NCBI GenBank assembly: GCA_014621425.1
Contig: JAANBB010000029.1
Location: forward strand, 62,001-126,000
Direction: 5' to 3'
From: Cylindrodendrum hubeiense
Taxonomy: Eukaryota; Ascomycota; Sordariomycetes; Hypocreales; Nectriaceae
DNA length: 64,000 nt
The position numbers and the translations under genes are program-made. The notes beneath the pieces were generated by a model. That model was not told where the DNA came from. It saw nothing but the letters and a program-made list of their open reading frames with translations, and made no database searches. This document shows positions 43,267-56,453 of this stretch, one piece after another. Each line of letters begins with the position of its first letter. Within the stretch, counting starts at the first letter, position 1.

Positions 43267-44925
43267 ATGTCTGCAATAGTTGTCAATAAGGCACGCTCTA
43301 GCCCCCGTCATTATACCTGGCGGACTGTGGCCTATGTCGTCGCAATGTCGTTTGGCTCCTTAGCCCATGGATACATGGCTAGCATAATTGGCACAACAAT
43401 TGGACAACCATCGTTCATACGGTACATGGGTCCAGAACTCGTCCAAGGCAACAAACTGGGGCTAGTTGTTGGAATGTACTATGCTGGAGGCTTCTTCGGC
43501 GCTTGTGTCTCTGCTCCTCTCTCTGATAAGATTGGCCGGAAATGGACAACATTCATCGGTGCTCTTCTTACAATGGTTTTCAGTGGCATTTTGGCTGGTT
43601 CTGTCAACCCGGATATGTTCATTGCCTTCCGCTTCTTTGTGGGACTGTCGTAAGTCGTCATACGCGGGCCATATTCAACTGATCTTGGTACTAGCGTTAT
43701 CTAGATCTACAATGCTCTTTACAGTTATTCCTGTCTGGCTCACAGAGACGGTACCACCAGAAGGGCGTGGAATCCTCGTCGATGCTCACCCAATCTTAAT
43801 CAACTTTGGCTATTGCCTCGCATCATATGTTGGTGTCGGCTTCTTTTATGTGCAAGGAAATAACCAACAATGGAGGGGTCCGCTGGCAATTGGGTGTGTC
43901 CCTTCCCTCCTTGCCGTTCTCACGGTCCCATTCCTCCCAGAGAGCCCGAGATGGCTGCTTATGCACCATCGCGAAGAAGAAGCATGGAAGATTGTCCAAA
44001 GTCTTCATTGGGATCCCAGTGATACAGAGCATGAATATGCTACCCGGGAGTTCACAGACATGAAGCAACAAATCGAAGTCGACCGAGCCTTAGAGTTCAA
44101 CTACACAGATGTGCTCACCAAACCGTCCTATAGGAAGAGGTTTTAGTGGGAGGCGCTTTGGTCTTATTTTTACAAGGTTCTGGTGCCCTCGTAATTAACA
44201 GTAAGGTTGTGACACTCAAACTCCTAGTGATCTTACTGACTGGGTGATTAGACTATGGCGTTTATCTGTACGCAGCACTTGGATTTAACGCTGAAAAGCA
44301 ATTACATCTCCAAGCGGGCTGGGTGGCTGTGGCCGCCGTTGTGAATTGGGGTGCAGTCCTCGTAGTTGATAGAATACCTCGACCTTGGCTTATTACCATT
44401 GGTTTTGCAGGCTGTCTATGCTGTCTTATCGCGGAAGCAACAATTCAAGCAACCTCTCTCGACAGCGGCAACCAAAACGCCCTCCAAGCCGGTGTTGCGA
44501 TGCTTTACGTCTTTGTGTTCTTTTATGGCTTCTTTTTAGACGGATCCACATTTTGTGAGTACTCTTCTTGGAGATTTACCACCTGACTAAGTCATGTTGT
44601 AGTCTACATCGGGGAGATATTCCCGAATCACCTTCGAGCACTGGGCATGACGTATGCAATGGCGCTTTTAAACTTGCTGAACATTATTTGGCAAGTCCCG
44701 GGCCAAGCGGCTTTGGAAAACATTGGGTGGAAGTACTACTTACCCTTCGTTATCTTGACAGCAATATCGGTGGTGGTGGTGCCCTTGACGTTTCCAGATA
44801 CTCGCAATATGCCGTTGGAGGATATCATGGCTTTATTTGGTGATGATTTACGAGTAACTGACAACTCCAGTGGAGAGCTAGAGAAGAGTGCGGACTGCCA
44901 ACGCGATAAAAATCAGGCTGTTTAA
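43267..44925 (+). pseudogene. MFS sugar-porter-family transporter with a one-base frameshift
   Basis: Exons 43267-43649, 43705-44200 (frameshifted), 44252-44554 and 44603-44925 show a full transporter of about 500 residues. Landmarks are GMYYAGGFFGACVSAPLSDKIGRKW, LPESPRWLL before the central loop, and FYIGEIFPNHLRALGMT and PDTRNMPLED at the end, all sugar-porter signatures. In exon 2, YRKRF runs into TAG (44144-44146) in a four-T run. The next codons in the +1-shifted frame (VGGALVLFLQGSGALVINN|YGVYLY) continue the family sequence without loss. I found no GT..AG pair that restores the frame. As given, translation stops at 274 residues, after about six TM helices. Either a recent inactivating deletion or a sequencing error. 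It would import the cluster's substrate. Confidence 0.8.
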
Positions 44926-45803
44926 CACGTGCGAGGGGGATCGGGTGGCCATGTTGAAAGTGATTCGAATTATTTTAATGAATTTATTTCGGGAATCAAA
45001 CAGACAAAGCTAGCATTTCACACCTCAATTGGCTGGAATTATGCTTCAGAATCACATATATCAAGATCAATACCGTCAAGACCACCATCAGCAGCATCGA
45101 AACTGAACCCATGCAGAGAAATGCTGTCGTATCCGAGATCATGACGGGGTAGCGACATCTTAGCCCGCATTAGCTTCAGGTATTATGATTCCAGGTACCT
45201 TGGTCCTGGGTCCCATGTTCGCCACCACCAACAACGTCTCCCGACTCGATTCTCGCAGGACCCATCAGCACTAACCGGATCATTGACAACATGTCGTAGA
45301 TGCCAGCGAGCAATTAAGCGGCCGGCTGAGCTTCCGCAAAATAAATGATGGGAATTGCCTACACATGTCCGCTCTATCACCAGAGTCCGCACCGTCATCA
45401 GAGTCCGCTCCACCAACGAAGTCCGCCCCGTCATCATCAAACATCGCGCATCTCCGTGTCAGCAACTTCCGTATCCGGTCTTCAGCCCCACTCATTTCCT
45501 TCCAGCCGGCCACTCATTCTCATTGCGAAGCCTTTTCATACTAACCCGAAAGCTGAATCTCACCCGATTTCCGAATCGGGATTTGAGACAGCGGAGTTGA
45601 CCGCCAAGACGGGCTTGATTCCATATCATTTGGGCTATGGTTAATATTCACACGTCAGCTAAAATAGGTATAAGAGATGAATCATATCTACTTCCTTGAA
45701 CTTTACTATCATCAAACTCAAAGTGCTTCCACACAACAGCCATTATTCAGAACTTAACACCTTGATACTTTTATCGACCAAAACCCCCTTCACACTTTCC
45801 ATC
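44926..45803. other. Gene-free stretch before the NmrA-like gene
   Basis: Contains about three degenerate 18-bp tandem units (CAGAGTCCGCACCGTCAT type, about 45375-45435) and TATAAG at about 45669-45674, 130 bp before the NmrA-like start, a likely TATA box. No gene. Confidence 0.55.
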
Positions 45804-46733
45804 ATGTCCAAGATCTTGGCTGTTTTCGGCGCTACGGGGCAACAGGGTAGCTCAGTCGTCAACTATGTACTGAATGACCCAGAGCTCTCCAAAGAGTACA
45901 AGATACGGGCCATTACCCGTGATGTGACCTCGGAGAAGGCCAAGCAGCTTGCAGAGAAGGTCGAAGTTGTCCAAGGTGACATACTCGATAACGCCTCTCT
46001 CAAGACAGCTTTGGCTGGCGCGCACACCGTCTTCGCCATGACATCACCTGGCTTTGGCCCTGACGCCGTCGACGTTGAGTACAATTCTGGCAAGGCGATT
46101 GCGGATGCAGCTCTGGAGCAAGGTGTGGAGTATATTATATTCAGCACCCTGAAATCGGTCAGCGAGATGTCAGGAGGAAAATACACTGCCGTCACTCCTT
46201 TCGACGCTAAGGCAAAAATCGAGAAATATGTTCGAGGTCTTACTATCAAAAGTGCCTTCTATGCACCGGCATATTTCATGCAGAATCTCCAGGCTCAGCC
46301 CTATTTGGCCCCACAACAGCTTCCCGACGGTACCTGGGTCTTGCCTCGCCCCGTCTCTCCGAAAACAAAGGTTCCTTATATCGATGCCGTCGGTGACTCA
46401 GGCAAGATTATTGGCGCCATCCTCGCCGAGCCTGACAAATACGAAGGCAAGACGTTCCATGCTGCCGCTATGACCCATACCTATGAGGAAATCGTCGCTA
46501 TTCTCTCCAAAGTCACCGGAAAGACCATCGTGTACAAGCAAATTTCCGTTGAGGACTTCAGAAACAGTCTGCCTTTCGCTGCTGACTTGTTCACTGACGG
46601 GGTTTGCTGTCTTGAGGAGTACGGCTACTTCGGCCCAGGTGGCGAAGAGTTGGTAGCTTGGACAGCTGAAAATACCCGAGGAAAGCTATCCACTCTTGAA
46701 GAATACCTTGAGGCGCACCCTTTTCTGTTTTAA
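45804..46733 (+). CDS. NmrA-like / atypical SDR NAD(P)-binding protein
   Basis: A single exon of 309 residues. The N-terminal ILAVFGATGQQGSSVVNYVL is the GxxGxxG dinucleotide site of the NmrA/HSCARG group. Then come IRAITRDVTSEKAKQL (Arg-rich after beta2, an NADP-type feature), VEVVQGDILDNASLKTAL, and YIIFSTLKSVSEMSGGKYT in place of a YxxxK centre. Family members sense the NADP redox state or act as reductases of quinone/isoflavone type. NmrA itself represses the GATA factor AreA. No strict catalytic tetrad is visible, so a regulatory or sensor role is as likely as catalysis. It stands at the right border of the cluster. Confidence 0.9.
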   Translation: MSKILAVFGATGQQGSSVVNYVLNDPELSKEYKIRAITRDVTSEKAKQLAEKVEVVQGDILDNASLKTALAGAHTVFAMTSPGFGPDAVDVEYNSGKAIADAALEQGVEYIIFSTLKSVSEMSGGKYTAVTPFDAKAKIEKYVRGLTIKSAFYAPAYFMQNLQAQPYLAPQQLPDGTWVLPRPVSPKTKVPYIDAVGDSGKIIGAILAEPDKYEGKTFHAAAMTHTYEEIVAILSKVTGKTIVYKQISVEDFRNSLPFAADLFTDGVCCLEEYGYFGPGGEELVAWTAENTRGKLSTLEEYLEAHPFLF

Positions 46734-47624
46734 GACCTAGTTCTTGAGGGGGCTCATTTCGATGCCTAGTTGGAAACGGTGGGGGATTAGAAAGGATATG
46801 AGGGAGGGGATAATGGTAATATATTCTCTAGATAGCGTATACGTAAGTCAATTAATATTCGTTGTTTCGGTATAAAATGGCTCAATCGATGTGAAAGGTG
46901 GCATTATCTAGCGATATCTTATCCATTGTTTGATCCACCTGAATTTTGCCTGTTTCAGAAGAGACTCATCCTGTGGTGTTGGTTGGAAGAAGGAGCTGGC
47001 TTCTGATAGCTTCAGCTACAAAGAGTGGGACGATCATTCAAGGGCAGATGTACGAGCGTCGTGGCGTGTGCTATAACCACTAGTTTGGCAGGCCATTGGG
47101 CATCAGACGCACTAGCTCACGCCTTGCGTTGATACCGCCAATTAGATCCTCTGGAGTCTGAAATGCTTGCCACACACGGTTAAGTGGAAATTACAGCGCG
47201 CCTCAACTGGCTATGTGGCAACTGAGACTTTCGGCTGGTATCTAGATAGCCTCAAAAGCAGTCTCCCTGTGAGTCTGGACAAGATCAAATGTACGTGGAA
47301 GTGGAGAATATGGCCCACTACACTAAGTCGCAGCTGATACTTCCATACCAGTGCAGGCTAACATGGATGGTCAATAAAAGGCTACAGGAAGGGAGAATGA
47401 TCAATATCCACTAAATATGACTTGAGACATTCAAAGGGAGAGGGCATTTAGTTCAGCGTACAAGTAATCATTCTTGGCACACAAGGAAGGTAGCTGGTGT
47501 GGTATGCGGGTCTCATTAGTTGAATGCTACGCGTAGTCTTGGTGGAACCACCAGGTATTAAATTACTTCTCACCTTCGATTCTCTCCATGCTGTTTTCCG
47601 CATCGCATCTCTCTCACTCTCACC
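46734..47624. other. Gene-free stretch
   Basis: About 0.9 kb between two plus-strand genes. No credible open frame, repeat or site recognised. It probably marks the right border of the first cluster. Confidence 0.55.
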
Positions 47625-49366
47625 ATGTTTACCAACCTCCGAGTAGAACTGGCCAAAATGGAAATTAACAATGTGCTTGGGCCAAGGCTTCTCTCACGGC
47701 AATTTCTTATTGCCACATCTGTTACGATATTGATCTTCATTTGGCTGGCAGCTCCCTTTCATTCCGTATGTCTGCCATCATGAACTGAACCAACTACTTT
47801 ATTATGCTTCAACCAGCTGATTACCGAGCATAGGAGATTACAGATTCCATGAGCTATTCGCCATCGTCGCAAAATGAGACCAATGATTCGCCGCCGCTGC
47901 AAAGTGCTACTAACGATTTGCCGCCGCTGCAAAGTGCCGCCAACGATTTGACGTCGCTGCAAAGTGCCACCAATGATTTGCCACCGCCGCCGCAAACTGC
48001 CCGGACCTCGCGATTTCACTACGTCATATGGGCATCAAACCCTACATTCGCATTCTGCGCCGGCCTAAGCTCGGTCCTAGCCAATCGTTATCCAATCCCT
48101 ACGGTGTTGGGTTTCGGTGGTGAGGGTGAAAACAACCTGACCAAGACTCATATTGCCAAGTTGCGCGTCCTTAAGCAATATCTAGATGGACCTAACGGTG
48201 CCCACGATAGCGACCTGGTCATGGCTATGGATGGCTATGATGTCGTGGCGCAACTACCTGTCGATACTGTCATTGAGCGTTACTTTGAGGTTACGGCTGA
48301 GGCGGATAAACGCCTTGCGGATCGTTTCGGCATCACCGTCAAGGAAGCCCATGCGCGAGGCCTACGTCAAACGGTGATGTTTGCCGCCGATAAAGGGTGC
48401 CACCCGCCAGCACCAAACGAACCACGGTGCTGGGCTATACCCAGTTCTCACTTGCCGCACAATGTCTACGGCCCGCTTGACGGAAACAAACGGCAGTTCT
48501 ATGTTGACCCTGTGTTTTTGTGTGCAGGAAGCGTTATAGGGCGACTTGGCGACCTGCGCCAGATTGTCAATGCCGCACTTAAAATAGTTGAGGCCAACGA
48601 CCTAGTGGCGCTCCCAACAGACATGAAGCCATCAGACCAGCGCTTCTTCGCCACAGTATTTGCTCGACAAGAAGTATATCGAACCATGAGTATTACCGGT
48701 GGCGAAGTCCCCGGTTATGAAGGAGATAGAATGCTTCCGAAAGAGAAAAAGGACGAGAACGATAAAACGGAGTACCACATCACTATTGATTATGAGTCTG
48801 CCATTATTCAAAATGTCTTCTTACACGACCTCTGGCTGAAGGCGCTAAAGTATAGCAGTTTTGATCATACTGCCACGGTGGAGGAAGACGTACTGAATAA
48901 TGGAGATTCATTCAAGCCACATCAAATCCAGATGCCAGCATCAGTCCTTTTACCATTACGCAGGATTTTTGGTTCTTTTACAGATAAAGATGGCCAGGGG
49001 ACATCGGCGAGGAAATGGGTTGCCAACTTGAAGCTCAGAACGAATGTTGCTACAAGGCAAATTTACGCTTTTCTTCACAACACCGGTCCAAAGGATCTTT
49101 TTATCGCGAGATATAAGATGATGTGGTATTTCCCTATGATTCAGCGTCTGCTTAATCTAGCCGTGGAAGCAAATATAGCAAGGGAGCCTCTCACACTTCG
49201 GCCGATTGATGGCCGTGATTGGGTTTCTGTCACCAATTACCCTGAAGGCGATCGAATGAGGGATCCTTACGGTGGAGCATACACGGACTTGAAAAATAAG
49301 GAATTCATTCCTTTCCTTGAGCTTTGTGAGGGGTTCGTTGAGGATCTATTCAAAAAGGAAGGGTAA
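47625..49366 (+). CDS. Type II membrane glycosyltransferase-like protein (PLOD-type GT domain)
   Basis: Two exons, 47625-47765 and 47834-49366, with a 68-bp phase-0 intron, give 557 residues. Residues about 27-44 (FLIATSVTILIFIWLAAP) form a signal anchor, so the protein should face the Golgi lumen. A stem with four 10-residue repeats (NDLPPLQSAT type, about residues 64-103) follows. The catalytic-looking part has FHYVIWASNPTFAFCAGLSSVL, KLRVLKQYL and DLVMAMDGYDVV, a DxxD variant of the metal-binding DxD motif, then YVDPVFLCAGSVIGRLGDL and PSDQRFFATVF. This layout matches fungal proteins related to the glycosyltransferase part of procollagen galactosyl/glucosyltransferases. Donor and acceptor sugars are unknown. 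Confidence 0.78.
47882..48001 (+). repeat. Four 30-bp in-frame tandem repeats in the stem region
   Basis: Units start at 47882, 47912, 47942 and 47972. Each encodes a version of N-D-x-x-x-L-Q-S-A-x (last copy NDLPPPPQTA). Copies 1-3 differ at a few bases, copy 4 more. Expected to vary in number between strains. Confidence 0.85.
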
Positions 49367-50139
49367 GAGGGATAAGCCGTTGTCAATTCATGGGTTTTAG
49401 AATTTTAAACAATCAAGGAGTCTTGTTACTGTGAGATTAGAACCTTTCGTTGTGTAGTAGCACACCTGGTTGTGTGTTAAAATTGTATACTATGTCCCTC
49501 CTGTATTCACCAACGCAATTTTACATCTGGATGTCGTGTTCATACTCCGCTCAGAATCCAGGCATAGTGATGTTGACTGCGAGATTCATCTTACTAAGCA
49601 TGACATGTGCTATCTAAACAGTGGTAAAGTGCTGTGGTCCAATTTATGACCAATCCAATACTCATTGACGACAACTCGCGAAACATGCGTACGACGGTCA
49701 TGGAAGTAGTCGTGGTCCTCGAAGGCAGCTCTCGTAACATCCACTTCAATTTCTGATTCCACAAAGTCGTCATGATCAATAATAGTCATATCTATACCAC
49801 AAAACGAGGCCTTTATATTAAGGATATTATTTACAGAGAAGTTATCACTGACATATGTGTAGTGCAGATAAAAAATAGAGGGCATGTGAGTTGTGTAAGA
49901 AGCTACCCTATACCTTCAAAATTTATTTGATGCGTCGGACAGATAGTTCTTCCGGGGCGGGGGAAACAGTAAATCTCCACTCACCCCAACATGCGTATCA
50001 TGTTCTAGAAAGGGACCAAAGGCATAGAAATAACAAAATAATTGTATCGCGCTAATAAAAAGCATTTAGAACCGATTAGTCCTCATCAAGGAACGAAATT
50101 AAGCACCCTAGGTGCTACGTTGAACTCATAGAGTGCATC
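49367..50139. other. Gene-free stretch
   Basis: AT-rich intergenic DNA between two plus-strand genes. Only short minus-strand open frames without domains. Confidence 0.55.
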
Positions 50140-51421
50140 ATGCCTGTAGAGCCCAAACCCCGCGCATTACGCGCGGCAGCTCAGGCCGCTGCTCCCAAGT
50201 CAACCCGATCGTCACAGGCTCTCTCAAGCAAGAAATCTTCTCAATCATCTGCAGAAGCAGAGGAACGAAAGAACCACAACATCCTGGTTGCTGAAAAGAA
50301 ACGCAAATGGAGCCAACAGTACTATCAAGGCCGAAGTATCCTCGAACTTCAGGATCTTGGCTGCGGCCGCTGCCTGCTTGTTTCGCGTGAGATTCAGTTT
50401 GGTTCACCGTTTTCAGGTAGAGGCCTCTTTGAAGTCATGTCTGGTATGGGAAGCCCGCAGATCGGGAGTATTCGCATTTGTAAAGGAATGGGCTTTGGCC
50501 GCTTTTATAGGGATGTATTTATGGTACCCATGCAACATGTTGGTAGGTTGGCACTGCTGCACATTTGAGTAACTATAGCATATCCTCACACTGAACAGAA
50601 CAGGTTATCGTCATTCCCGATACAGTTGATGACCTAGCATTGGGGACAGACGCTATGTTCCTGGTCGTCATCATCCCCACTGCTGCCGCAGGCACGTCGG
50701 CCCTCACACAGAAATACCCCCAGATGATTAATTTCAAATGGCCTAACCGAAGTGCCGACGAAGCTCTTGAACAAACAGTTGTGAATAAGTCAGATGAAGA
50801 GATGGAGACGTATCTCTCTGTGCTGAAAACCGCCATAGACGACACGCTAGCCCCGTTTGACAAAGAAGTCATCGTGTACACCGACGAAGGCCAAGCCGTT
50901 AGCCAACCACCCCTCTTTAGATGTATCGCCGAACTCGAACCAGTATCGGGCACTTTTATAACAGAGAAAGCAAAGGGTAAGATAATATCTTGCCCGGCCC
51001 CGCAGCAAACAGTACAGCCCTGATTTAATGCATAGGATCCCTCCTATTCCTACAGACCGGGATACTCTGGCTCTCAGATACCATACTCTACTTCCCCTTC
51101 AGCCTGGTAATAGATCTCGCACTCGTATTCATACGAGATCTAGCGTCCCAAGCTGGAGAAACGCACTGCCCCATAGTGGCAATGGACATGCTGCTGTGTG
51201 CGTCAGAAGCGTTCAACGAGGAAGGGACCAAATCAAAGACGATTCGTTTCGCGGACATGCAAGACTTTTCACCTCTACAAGATATGATCGAGAAATATTC
51301 CGAAGCGCATGGTATTAAGCTTATGAAACTAGAACAGACGTACTACGACTATGCAGAGGGGCAGATGATGACTGGCTTCATGCCAATGATGGGCGCCTTG
51401 GCCTACCATGGGAGACACTGA
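50140..51421 (+). CDS. Unrecognised multi-pass membrane protein
   Basis: Best model: 50140-50416, 50469-50542, 50604-50976 and 51036-51421, giving 369 residues; the first joint is uncertain (GAG acceptor). The N-terminus is basic and Ala/Ser-rich with a charged stretch (EAEERKNHN..AEKKRK). Three hydrophobic regions follow: FVKEWALAAFIGMYLWYPCNML running on as VIVIP, AMFLVVIIPTAAAG, and SLLFLQTGILWLSDTILYFPFSLVIDLALVF. The last lies across the well-supported third intron (AKG|SLLF). Between them is an acidic soluble part (DEALEQ..EEMETYLSVLKTAIDDTL). I recognise no family. It lies just outside the second cluster, convergent with the flavin hydroxylase. Confidence 0.55.
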
Positions 51422-51836
51422 GTTCTGATTAACAGACAGAAATGGATGACGCAGGTTATGATATATCACTAAATGTTTTAAGACGGCCAAGCATATGACA
51501 GTGTTGATGTAGTAGAGTTTCCATTAGACTGGCATCACGAAATGATCGTATTGGTCTCGTTGCACGCAACTAAGAGCAATTGCAACGGGTGAATGAAGTG
51601 CCAATTCTAATATCCTACATCTTAAAGCACACTCTACTATTTTTACCACATCCCGTAAACCATACAACATCTGTGCAGCGCGTTCTCAAAGGTTGTGGAA
51701 TGTCCCCTTTAATCTAGCACCTGCACATTTTGTTGATAACCCGGTTTGCTTACGAGAGGTTACTGTAATGATGGGTGTTATCATTAAAGCCGAGGACCCC
51801 TACGCTCATTTCCATCTTCCCGGATAGCTATGATGG
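51422..51836. other. Gene-free stretch between convergent genes
   Basis: 3' flanks of the membrane-protein gene and the flavin hydroxylase; nothing recognisable. Confidence 0.6.
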
Positions 51837-53382
51837 TTAGCAAAAATGAAGGACTTCTGAATGTACATGATACCACCCACCGTATTCGGAGATTTTAGCC
51901 TCTTGCTCAGCATCAAAACTCCATAGGTATCTCTGACTAGCGGTATTGGTCCAGCGGTCTGGATTGGAGTGCGTAGTGAACTGCAAGTCTCGGGCAATTT
52001 GTGCTGGCCCATCTTTCAGATGAAGAGATGCCCTGGTATCCATACCAAAACCTTGTATCGTCTCTGCTCTTAGTTTCCGAGTATGCTGATACGCTTCCAA
52101 CGCGAGGGGGATATCCAATTTTGATTTAAGATTGGAGAGTATCACACCAAGAGCGGCGGCATCCTCGACCGCCTGCGCCGCGCCTTGTGCTACATATGGC
52201 CTATCCATTTTCCGTTAGAATATGTAATCTCAAACATGGAGGGCTGAACATACAGCATTGGATGGCACGCATCGCCCAAAAGAGCACACGATCCTCTAAT
52301 CCATGTCTTTAGCGGAGGGTGGGAGCAAAGTTTCCACTCTAGAACCTCCTCATCAGGGACGAGAGTAAGCATCTTGACCAAGAGTGGATCCCAACCTTCG
52401 TATTCCTTTAGTAGCATTTCTTTCGAACCGCGTGTTGTCCAGGATTCTTCAAGACCTCCCCTATCCGGGTGGGCCATGGCGATATTGTAGAGCTGATGAT
52501 TCCGTACCGGGTAGGCTACGACATGGCCGCCAGGACCTATCCACCGTCGTACTGTGGCTCCTTCAATGCATTCTCGAAGGTTTGCATCATGGAGCATAGC
52601 TTCTCGAGGTAGCATAAGCCTGAAAACCGCATCGCCGGTTGGAATGGCAATGTCAGACTCGTCGTCGAGGAGTAACTTTCGGATGGCAGACTTGATTCCA
52701 TCTGCTGCCAAAACCACGTCCCCCTCGACGGATTCTCCGTTACTTAATCGGACGGAAGCATGATTGAAGTCGACGCCCACGACGGAGCTGCCAAGTTTTA
52801 TGGTTACACCCTTGAGAGACTGTGCTTTTGCGATGAGTGCGCCGTGCAGGTCCGCACGATGGATCACCCATTGCTCCCCATGGCTGTCATCAATGATTTT
52901 GTCAGATAGAACATTCCCATTCTGCCACCTCAAAACCTTGACGCGTTGCGTTTTGACACCTTTCGTGCGTACTTCATCGCCAATGCCCCATCCTAAAAAG
53001 TAAGTTCGTGTCCGTGCTATTTCGTTCGTAAGTAATACTTACTGTCAAGTAAGCGAAGCATGTTGGGAGCGACTTGAATCCCTGCCCCAATTTCAAGCAA
53101 CTGTGCACTTGTCAGGAAATTTCGTCATTTGGCTAGGAGAGGTTACCTACTTCAGGTGCATTTTCCAGTATGTCTACTTGGTGTCCATACCGCCCTAGCG
53201 CGACTGCAGCTGCAACACCGCCAATTCCTGTTTCGGACTGTTGGCATGTTTAAGGCTTAAGACAAGTAGAGTGTCGCTTACCAGCGCTTTGGTAGATGTC
53301 AGATGAGGACTTGTCCGTTGGGGATTACGTAGACTTACCCAACAATGATGATCCGTAGACGGATTTCTGTTTTCAAAGCCAT
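51837..53382 (-). CDS. Class A FAD-dependent aromatic hydroxylase (salicylate hydroxylase-like)
   Basis: Six exons, 53382-53339, 53286-53282, 53227-53151, 53100-53043, 52992-52254 and 52200-51837, give 428 residues. The first Rossmann motif, IIIVGAGIGGVAAAVALGRYG, is assembled from three exons, the middle one being only 5 nt (CGCTG). DG motif: VVLAADGIKSAIR (about residues 165-177). GD motif: SCALLGDACHPM|LPYVAQGAAQAVEDA, across intron 5. This is the GxGxxG/DG/GD pattern of NADH/NADPH-dependent hydroxylases of salicylate, hydroxybenzoate and hydroxynicotinate, which add or swap a ring substituent for OH. Length is as usual. It is divergent from the VAO-type oxidase with a shared 535-bp promoter. 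It would hydroxylate (or decarboxylate-hydroxylate) the ring in this cluster. Confidence 0.9.
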
Positions 53383-53917
53383 CTCTAGTTGTGTCGGCTC
53401 GGATGCCCAGGAAGTCAGAGGAGTTTGACTGAGTAGAGGCTCTGACTGAAGCTAAGACAAACTTTGACGAGGGCTCTTAATAATGCAGCTGGAACACTAT
53501 TATTGTACTTGATAGTAATATCACATTAAATTAGCATCATGTGGGACCGGTCGTCGAGAGGCGGAGGTGGGGCCATGGATGAGGCCCCAGAGTGTGGGGA
53601 TAACAATTAGCTTCATCACACACTCGCACAGTTTGACCATCTCTTCTCGGCGCTGTGGGTCTCGATTCTTCCCCAGAGAACTTGAGGATGCGCTACAGTA
53701 TGGTTGCTACAGAAGCGACTATCTTGTGTTGGTATTTCTCTAGGTGGGTCCGGGGAAAGTCTGGGGTATGCTACACATGCGTGTGAATATGCTTAATATA
53801 CGACATCCATCTTCAATACTTCATGTCTTTAATACAGCTGAGCAGTATCGTTTTCAAGTAGCACCCTATTGCTAAAATTTCACCACCCATTTTATCCCCA
53901 CGTCTTACGCTTTAGCA
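53383..53917. other. Bidirectional promoter between the flavin hydroxylase and the VAO-type oxidase
   Basis: 535 bp without a gene. CGG and CCG triplets occur, but I saw no CGGAAAA-type element of the first cluster. Confidence 0.5.
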
Positions 53918-56041
<2,124 letters not shown>

Positions 56042-56453
56042 TTGGAGTAGTATTTCTAGTATTATCTACAGTTAAATTGGCGCAGCCTGTGAATCTAAAT
56101 GGGCACCATTGACCACGCTTCTACTCATTTTGCTTTGTGCTATTTTCTATACGTCGACTGAGAAAGACTGTACAGTGTCAAACTCGTGGGCGTTGCGTTT
56201 GCTCCAACCTGTGACATTCAATGTAAGCCATCATCGCACTACGCATTAGCGGACTGTCTATTCCACTTTTGCTGTAGCCAGTCGGCAATGCGACACAACT
56301 TATAGAACCTAAGCCGTGTGGGGCTAACGGCCGACGCCCACCGCGGAGCTATAAGATGATCACCCCCTCAATCGCCCAGGTGTTCTCTTCATTCAAACGA
56401 GTTCAATCGAGTAGCCAACTCTTCTGCAGATCAGAAGCCACCACTGTTACACT
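56042..56453. other. Gene-free stretch; promoter of the zinc ADH
   Basis: Contains TATAAG at 56350-56355, 100 bp before the ADH start, a likely TATA box. No gene. Confidence 0.6.

Noticed and set aside
44104..44200. A short intron to explain the transporter frameshift
   Set aside because: No GT..AG pair of acceptable length joins the two conserved frames in the right phase.
14450..46733. Interpretation as a classical secondary-metabolite biosynthetic cluster
   Set aside because: No PKS, NRPS, terpene synthase, DMATS or other backbone enzyme was found in any frame.
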